Source: Ideonella aquatica (GTDB taxonomy: Bacteria; Pseudomonadota; Gammaproteobacteria; Burkholderiales; Burkholderiaceae_C). From it: a stretch of 61,468 nucleotides of DNA. A program made the position numbers and the translations under genes. Positions 56,215 to 61,468 of the stretch are shown here, one piece after another (within the stretch, counting starts at the first letter, position 1; every line of letters begins with the position of its first letter). The stretch is taken from assembly GCF_018069755.1 (NCBI RefSeq), contig NZ_JAGQDE010000023.1:1-61468 (forward strand), in the 5' to 3' direction. The notes below the pieces were generated by a model, which did no database searches, had not been told where the DNA came from, and saw only the letters and a program-made list of their open reading frames with translations.

Positions 56215-59200
56215 GGCAGCATCGCGCCGCGCGTGCGCACGTCGCCACCACGCAGATCACCCGGCGTGCGCGTGGCGGCCTGGCTGACGGTGGCCGGACC
56301 CGGCGAGCGGGGCGTCGCACCACCGGCCAGCGTGGACCCGTTCATCGACGGTTGCAGGCCGCTGGTGATGGCCGGTGCGGCCGCCTGAGCGCGCAGCTGG
56401 GCCACGGCCTGGTAGGCCGCTGCCCAGTTCTCGGTCAATTGGGCCTGGCGCTCGGCGGCGCTGGCCGGCGGCGTCCACAGCGCGGTACCGCCCGGACGGC
56501 TCAGCAGGTAGCTGATGTCCGAGCCCTTGGGGGCGCTGGCGGTCAGCGTGTAGGTCAGCAGCACCGTGTTGTTGCCGGCCACGAAGCCGCTGAGCGTCTT
56601 GGCCTTGTCGGTGAAGTAGGCCTGGGCGTCGGGCAGCGTCGCGAAGTTGGCGTTCAGCACCGTGGTGCCACCGCGCTTGACCTTGAAGTTCAGGGTGTCG
56701 AAGCCACCGTTGTAGGCGGTCATGTCGAGCAGGCCCAGCGTCAGGTCGGTGGCGGTGTTCAGGTTGAAGCTGTACAGCGCGCTGGCGGTGTAGGTGCGCG
56801 TGCCGACGCCACCACTGTAGTTGGCGCCCAGCGAGCCCAGCCCGATCACCACGCCCGAGCCCACCGCGGCCGCCACATTGGGGTGGGCCCCCAGCAGCGT
56901 GTTCAGCGAGGCGGCGTTGGGCGCCCCGTTGGCGAACGAGAAGGCCTGCATGCCGTTGCTGCCACCGTTCAGGTTGGGGAAGTTCAGGCCAGCCGCGGGG
57001 TTGTAGCTGGACGAGGCCTGGCTGATGGTGGTGGCCTTGACGTCCGCCTCGGCACTGGTCTGGATGCTGCTGGTGCCGCTGGTGGCGGTGCTGCGCGCCG
57101 TGGTCAGGCCCGCCGCGCCGTTGGCCCAGGCATAGGAGCTCAGGTCGGCGGCATCGATGCCATGGGTCACCGCCGTGGCATTGGCCGTGCCGGCCAGCGA
57201 CGTGGCACGGGCATTGGCGGTGGACGCACCGGCCGCCGCGGTGGTGGTGGCGGTGGCCGATGCATCGGCCTGACCGGCGGTGGCGCCGGTGCCGGCGGTG
57301 GCGTAGACATTGACTGTCGCGGTGCGCGCGGCGCCGCCGTTGCCCCGCGCATCGGCATCGCCGCCGCTGCCGGCCCCAACACCATTGCCCGCGGTGGCGG
57401 TGGTGTTCAGCGTCAGCGTGCCCATCGTGTTGACGGTGGTGATGCCGGTGTTGGTGCCGGCATCGCCGCCGCTGCCGCCGGAGCCCGAGCTCGTGCCGCC
57501 ACCCGCGCCGCCGGTGGCATTGTTGGTCACGGTGACCGTGCGGCCCTGCAGGTTGTTGCGGATCAGGTTGGACTGCGCGCTGCCACCCTGGCCGCCCTGG
57601 GCGGTGTAGGAGTAGCCGCCCGCACCAGCGGTGGCGGTCTGGCTGAGGATGAGCGATCCGCGGGTGACGCCGTTGACCGCGCCCACCAGCGTCACCGAGG
57701 CCCCCAGGCCGCCATCGGCGCCGGTGCTGCCGGTACCACCGGATCCACCGTCGGCCAGCGCCGTCACCGACAGTGCGCCGGTGCTTGAGGTGGCCTGACC
57801 CGAGGCGCTGGCCGTGGCGCCCGCGCCGCCCGTCTGGCCCACACCCACGGCCGCGCCGCCGTTGCCGCCATGGGCCTGCACGTCCACGGTGGCGGCACGC
57901 GACAGCACGGTGGTGGCCGAGGCACTGGCCTGGGCGCTGCCGCCGTCGCCGCCCGAGGCGGTGGAGGTGCCGGCGCCGCCCGTGGCGCCGGTGGCGTAGG
58001 AGCCCACCGACAGCGTGTTGCTGCCACTGACCGTGGCCGCGCTGCTGGCCTGGCCGCCCGTGCCGCTGGTGCCTGCCGTGGTCTGACCGCCGGTGCCGCC
58101 CGAGGCCAGCGCCACGATCGACGCGGTCGCCGAGCCGCTGTTGAGGGTCAGCTGGGAGTTGGCGTTGGCACCGTTGCCGGCGATGCCGCTGTCCGAGCTG
58201 CCGCCCACGCCACCGTAGGCATTCTGGGTGATCGACAGTGCGCCCAGCGTGCTGCCGCTGGCCACGTTGACCAGCGAGGTTGACGCGCCCTGGCCGCCAT
58301 TGGCGCCGTTCAGACCGCCGCCGCCGCTGCCGCCATAGGCGCGCGCAATGACCGTGGCCGAGCCGGTGCCGGTGCTGGCACTGGCCGACACCGTGGCGGT
58401 GGCGCCGGCGCCGCCGCTCTGGCCGACACCGCGGCCGGTGCCGCCATCGCCCCCGTTGGCCTGGGCCAGTGCCTGCGCGTCGTAGTCCAGCGAGCTGCTG
58501 GCCTGGACCTGGGACGAGGCCGTGGCGCCGTTGCCGCCGTTGGCCACACCGGTGCCGACCGAGCCGCCATTGCCACCGTTGGCATAGCCCACCAGGTAGG
58601 TGCGGCCCGGCGCCGTGCCCGACAGCTGGGACGAGGCCTGCTGGCCCAGGCCCACCAGGCCGTCACTGGTGCTGCCGCCGGCGCCGCCGGTGGTGGTCAT
58701 CGAGATGTTCAGGTACTCGGCATCGGCCAGGCTCACCGTGAGGTTGTTGGTGGCGCTGCCGCCACCGCCCGCCTGGCCGGCGTACGAGTAGCCGCCCGCG
58801 CCCCCGGACACGTTCTGGGTCAGGTAGATCGTGCCGGTGGAGGTGCCGGCCACGGCATTGACCGCCGAGGCATTGGCCCCGCTGCCGCCATGGGCGCCGG
58901 TGTAGCCGGTGCCGCCGTCGCCGCCATTGACGCTGGCCGACAGCGTCAGCGTGCCGTCCTCGGACTGTCCGCTGACACTGGTGCTGGCAGTGCCGCCCGC
59001 ACCGGCCGTGCGGCCGGCGCCCGCGGCCTGGCCACCGCGGCCACCATTGGCGCTGCCGGTGACGCGCACGGCGGCCGTGCCCAGGCTGCGACCGACCAGC
59101 GTGGTGCTGGCGTTGCCGCCCTTGGCGCCACTGGCATCGGCACCGCCGCCGCCGCCAGTGCCGCCGGTGGCCGCGCCATCGACATTCAGGATGTTGACGC

Positions 59201-61468
59201 CCTCGATCGTGGCCTGCGTGGTGGCGTTACCACCGACCAGCGTGCTGCCCAGCGACGAGGCGCCTCCGGCGCCACCGTTGGCGGTGATGTCAGCGTTGAA
59301 GGTCGAGGCCAGCAGGTCACTGCGCGTCAGGCTGCTGCTGGCGTTGCCGCCCTTGCCGGCGGTGCCGCTGGCGCTGCCACCACCGACGCCACCCTGGGCC
59401 AGTTGAGTCAGGGTCAGCACGCCGCTGGTGCTGCCGTTCACGCTGTCAGTGAGCGTGACTGCCGCACCGACGCCGCCGTTGCCGCTGTTCGACCCCGCAC
59501 CGCCGGTGCCGCCGTAGCTGCGGCTGGTCACGCCGACGGCTCCGCTGCCGCTGGAGCCCGAAGCGGACGACGTGGCGCCCCCGCCCGCGCCGGCATTACC
59601 GGCGCTGCTGGCGCCACCAGTGCCGCCATTGGCCTGGGCCAGCACCGTCACCGGTGCCGACAGCACCGAGTCGGCGACCGCGGTGGAGGTGGCCGCGCCG
59701 CCATTGCGGCCATTGGCGGTCGAGCCGCCGCCGCCGCTGCCGCCGGTGGCATAGGTACTGCCCGCCAGTTGCCCCACACCGCTGAGGTCCAGCGTTGATG
59801 TGGCCGCACCTGCTGCGCCGCCGGTGCCACTGGTGGTGCCTCCGCCGCTGCCGGCGTCGGCGCGCAGGGTCACCGTCAGACGGGCGGCGCTGGTGTCGTC
59901 GCGCAGCAGGCTGCTGCTGGCGCCGCCGCCGTTGCCCGCGGTGGCGGTGTAGGAATAGCCGCCATTGCCGCCATTGGCGTTCTGGTTGATCGCAGCGGTA
60001 CCGTAGGTGGTGGCGGACACCGCATCGACGACGCTGATCACGGCGCCATTGCCGCCGTTGGCGCCCGTGAAACCGGTGCCCCCCGCGCCGCCGTTGGCCG
60101 TGCCCGTGGCGGTGACCGTGCCGTTGCCCGACACGCCGCTGCTGGTCAGCGCCGCCTGGCCGCCATTGCCGCCGGCGCCGCTGCCGCTGGCCGAGCCGCC
60201 ACTGCCGCCGGTGGCGGTGGCGGTGATCGTGGCGGTCTTGTTGGCGACGGTGGTGCCACTGGCGTTGGCCGTGCCCTTGCCGCCGGCACTGCCGCTGCCC
60301 GCGCTGTCGGCGCCGCCGGTGCCGCCCAGGGCGTCGATGCCCATGGTCAGGTTGCCCACCGCCGTCACCGTGGCCTCACTCAGCGCCGTGCCGGAGGAAC
60401 CAACCGTCCCAGCGCCGGCCGCGCCGCCGGTACCGCCGCGGCTGTAGAGGTTGATGGTGTGCTGGCTGGCAAAGGTGTCGCTGCGGGTCAGGCGCGAGGT
60501 GGCGTTGCCGCCATCACCGCCGACGCCGTCGCTGGCCGTGCCGCCATGCCCGGCATAGGCATCCTGGTTCAGCGTCAGCGTGCCGGTGGTCTTGCCTACC
60601 GCCGCGTCGGTGACAACCTGGTTGGCGCCGTCGCCGGCGTTGGCCCCCGCGCCCCCCGTGCCGCCGCTGCCGGCGGTGGCGCGGGCGCTGACGGTGACCG
60701 TGCCGCTGCCGCTCTGGCCGTTGGCCGAGGTGACCCCGTTGGCGCCGTTGCCGGCGCTGTGCCCGGCGCCGGTGGCCGAGCCCCCATTGCCGCCGGTGGC
60801 CTGGCTGGAAACACCGACCGCTGCAGCCCCCGAGGTGGTGCCGCGCGCCGTGCTGGTGCCGCGCGCACCGGCCGAGCCGTTGTCGTTGCTGGCGCTGCCG
60901 CCGTCGCCGCCGTTGGCATAGCCATTGACGTTGATCGCCCCGCTGCCGGTGATGCGCACGTTGGTGGTGGCCTGCCCGCCCACGGTGGTGGAGCCCGAGG
61001 TGGTCCCGCCGCCCGTGCCGCCCGTGGCGTGCACGTTGGCGTTGATCGTGCCCGGCGTGTTGTTGGTGTAGATCAGGGTGCTGCTGGCAGCACCCGCGCT
61101 GCCGGCGCCGGACTCATAGGAGTAGCCGCCGCTGCCGCCCGTGGCGTTCTGGTTCAGCGCCAGCGTGCCGGTGGTGTTGCCGCTGACCGCACCGGTCACC
61201 GTCACCCCCGCGCCATCGCCCCCTTGGGCCGTGGTGAAGCCGGTACCCCCGTGGCCGCCGCTGACGTTCACCGTGGCGGTGGCCGTGCCGCTGCCCGAAT
61301 TGGCGTTGGCCGATGCACTGGCGCTGGCGCCGTTGCCGCCGGAGCGGCCGGCGTCGCGGCCCGCGCCGCCGTCGCCGCCACCGGCCGTGGCCGTGGCCGA
61401 CCCGGTCGAGGCGCCCACGCCCGTGGCCGTCGCGACAGCCGTGGCGCCAGCGCCGTTGCCGCCGCTGC
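56211..61468 (-). CDS. Giant glycine-rich repeat protein (5' end beyond the window)
   Basis: At least 1750 residues; the frame is open to the window edge, so the start is not seen. Residues encoded from about 57.4 kb to the edge are tandem 193-197-residue units full of GG-x-GG motifs, Ala, Ser, Thr and Asn and nearly without Cys. Each unit has a landmark such as LNQNATGGSGGYSY or LTQLAQGGVGGG. The C-terminal 400 residues are non-repetitive, with a beta-rich domain (YTASALYSFNLNTATDLTLG). Composition fits a secreted or surface beta-helix/fibre. No PEP-CTERM or LPXTG sorting tail was seen. Confidence 0.85.
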   Translation of the reverse strand, partial: SGGNGAGATAVATATGVGASTGSATATAGGGDGGAGRDAGRSGGNGASASASANANSGSGTATATVNVSGGHGGTGFTTAQGGDGAGVTVTGAVSGNTTGTLALNQNATGGSGGYSYESGAGSAGAASSTLIYTNNTPGTINANVHATGGTGGGTTSGSTTVGGQATTNVRITGSGAINVNGYANGGDGGSASNDNGSAGARGTSTARGTTSGAAAVGVSSQATGGNGGSATGAGHSAGNGANGVTSANGQSGSGTVTVSARATAGSGGTGGAGANAGDGANQVVTDAAVGKTTGTLTLNQDAYAGHGGTASDGVGGDGGNATSRLTRSDTFASQHTINLYSRGGTGGAAGAGTVGSSGTALSEATVTAVGNLTMGIDALGGTGGADSAGSGSAGGKGTANASGTTVANKTATITATATGGSGGSASGSGAGGNGGQAALTSSGVSGNGTVTATGTANGGAGGTGFTGANGGNGAVISVVDAVSATTYGTAAINQNANGGNGGYSYTATAGNGGGASSSLLRDDTSAARLTVTLRADAGSGGGTTSGTGGAAGAATSTLDLSGVGQLAGSTYATGGSGGGGSTANGRNGGAATSTAVADSVLSAPVTVLAQANGGTGGASSAGNAGAGGGATSSASGSSGSGAVGVTSRSYGGTGGAGSNSGNGGVGAAVTLTDSVNGSTSGVLTLTQLAQGGVGGGSASGTAGKGGNASSSLTRSDLLASTFNADITANGGAGGASSLGSTLVGGNATTQATIEGVNILNVDGAATGGTGGGGGADASGAKGGNASTTLVGRSLGTAAVRVTGSANGGRGGQAAGAGRTAGAGGTASTSVSGQSEDGTLTLSASVNGGDGGTGYTGAHGGSGANASAVNAVAGTSTGTIYLTQNVSGGAGGYSYAGQAGGGGSATNNLTVSLADAEYLNISMTTTGGAGGSTSDGLVGLGQQASSQLSGTAPGRTYLVGYANGGNGGSVGTGVANGGNGATASSQVQASSSLDYDAQALAQANGGDGGTGRGVGQSGGAGATATVSASASTGTGSATVIARAYGGSGGGGLNGANGGQGASTSLVNVASGSTLGALSITQNAYGGVGGSSDSGIAGNGANANSQLTLNSGSATASIVALASGGTGGQTTAGTSGTGGQASSAATVSGSNTLSVGSYATGATGGAGTSTASGGDGGSAQASASATTVLSRAATVDVQAHGGNGGAAVGVGQTGGAGATASASGQATSSTGALSVTALADGGSGGTGSTGADGGLGASVTLVGAVNGVTRGSLILSQTATAGAGGYSYTAQGGQGGSAQSNLIRNNLQGRTVTVTNNATGGAGGGTSSGSGGSGGDAGTNTGITTVNTMGTLTLNTTATAGNGVGAGSGGDADARGNGGAARTATVNVYATAGTGATAGQADASATATTTAAAGASTANARATSLAGTANATAVTHGIDAADLSSYAWANGAAGLTTARSTATSGTSSIQTSAEADVKATTISQASSSYNPAAGLNFPNLNGGSNGMQAFSFANGAPNAASLNTLLGAHPNVAAAVGSGVVIGLGSLGANYSGGVGTRTYTASALYSFNLNTATDLTLGLLDMTAYNGGFDTLNFKVKRGGTTVLNANFATLPDAQAYFTDKAKTLSGFVAGNNTVLLTYTLTASAPKGSDISYLLSRPGGTALWTPPASAAERQAQLTENWAAAYQAVAQLRAQAAAPAITSGLQPSMNGSTLAGGATPRSPGPATVSQAATRTPGDLRGGDVRTRGAMLP
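57400..61468. repeat. Coding tandem repeat array, about 585-bp units in A-B alternation
   Basis: Seven landmark positions (the codons for L/I-N/T-Q) start at 61149, 60564, 59982, 59403, 58815, 58224 and 57639, giving spacings of 585, 582, 579, 588, 591 and 585 bp, all multiples of 3. Odd-numbered units carry GGYSY after the landmark and GGTG-F/Y/S-T before it; even-numbered units do not. The array continues past the right edge. Confidence 0.9.

Noticed and set aside
57400-61468. Regularly spaced repeats that might be a CRISPR array
   Set aside because: Units are about 585 bp, diverged, in frame and coding; there are no short identical repeats with unique spacers and no cas genes.

Overview
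The window is about 70% GC and reads as a chromosomal segment of a free-living nitrogen-fixing betaproteobacterium, most likely order Burkholderiales (Leptothrix/Ideonella/Azohydromonas-like). This rests on gene content, GC, NifA/sigma54 signals and intergenic repeats, not on a database match. Roughly 45 kb (1-45.6 kb) is a large nif/fix/isc/mod island. The last 15 kb is a PQQ locus, regulators and a giant repetitive surface-type protein. No tRNA, rRNA, CRISPR array or insertion sequence was recognised.

Layout. 0.1-5.3 kb, minus: nifH-nifD-nifK, a 2Fe-2S ferredoxin and two small unknown genes. 5.3-5.7 kb is a divergent control region with back-to-back sigma54 promoters and one shared NifA site. 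5.7-9.4 kb, plus: truncated hemoglobin, an unknown 196-residue protein, draT, draG, an ArsC-like nitrogenase-associated protein and a zinc-ribbon protein. 9.4-13.3 kb, minus: MFS transporter, YkgJ-type cysteine-cluster protein, an unknown protein and a DUF2779 protein, with an unknown gene divergent at 13.5 kb. 14.2-17.7 kb: modE, then modABC divergently. 17.8-20.6 kb: two DUF1566 exported proteins and a BLUF photoreceptor. 20.6-30.8 kb, minus: a very long nifB operon (nifB, fdxN, A-type carrier, TPR protein, LRV Fe-S protein, nifZ, nifZ-like, unknown, nifS, nifT, DUF6129, DegT-like, SIR2-like, ferredoxin, FAD oxidoreductase). 31-32.7 kb: nifA. 32.8-38.9 kb, minus: nifV-nifW-fixABCX plus ferritin-like and thioredoxin-like Fe-S proteins. 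39-45.5 kb, minus: a chemoreceptor and a nif-controlled ISC operon (iscS-iscU-two A-type carriers-hscA-fdx). 45.8-49.5 kb: histidine kinase, LysR regulator, amine oxidase. 49.6-52.8 kb, minus: pqqABCDE. 53-55 kb, plus: a NarL-type two-component pair. 55-61.5 kb, minus: an outer-membrane barrel gene overlapping a glycine-rich giant gene that runs off the right edge.

How it works together. NifA with sigma54 is predicted to switch on nifH, nifB, nifV and isc promoters, each with a -24/-12 element, an IHF-like site and an upstream TGT-N10-ACA site (one mismatch at isc). FixABCX and the ferredoxins would supply low-potential electrons. NifB, NifV and molybdate uptake (ModABC, repressed by ModE) would supply FeMo-cofactor parts. 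NifS plus the dedicated ISC set would make Fe-S clusters. DraT/DraG would switch NifH off and on by ADP-ribosylation, and the hemoglobin, FeSII-like and FeSI-like proteins suggest oxygen protection. nifE, nifN, nifX, nifQ and nifU were not seen here.
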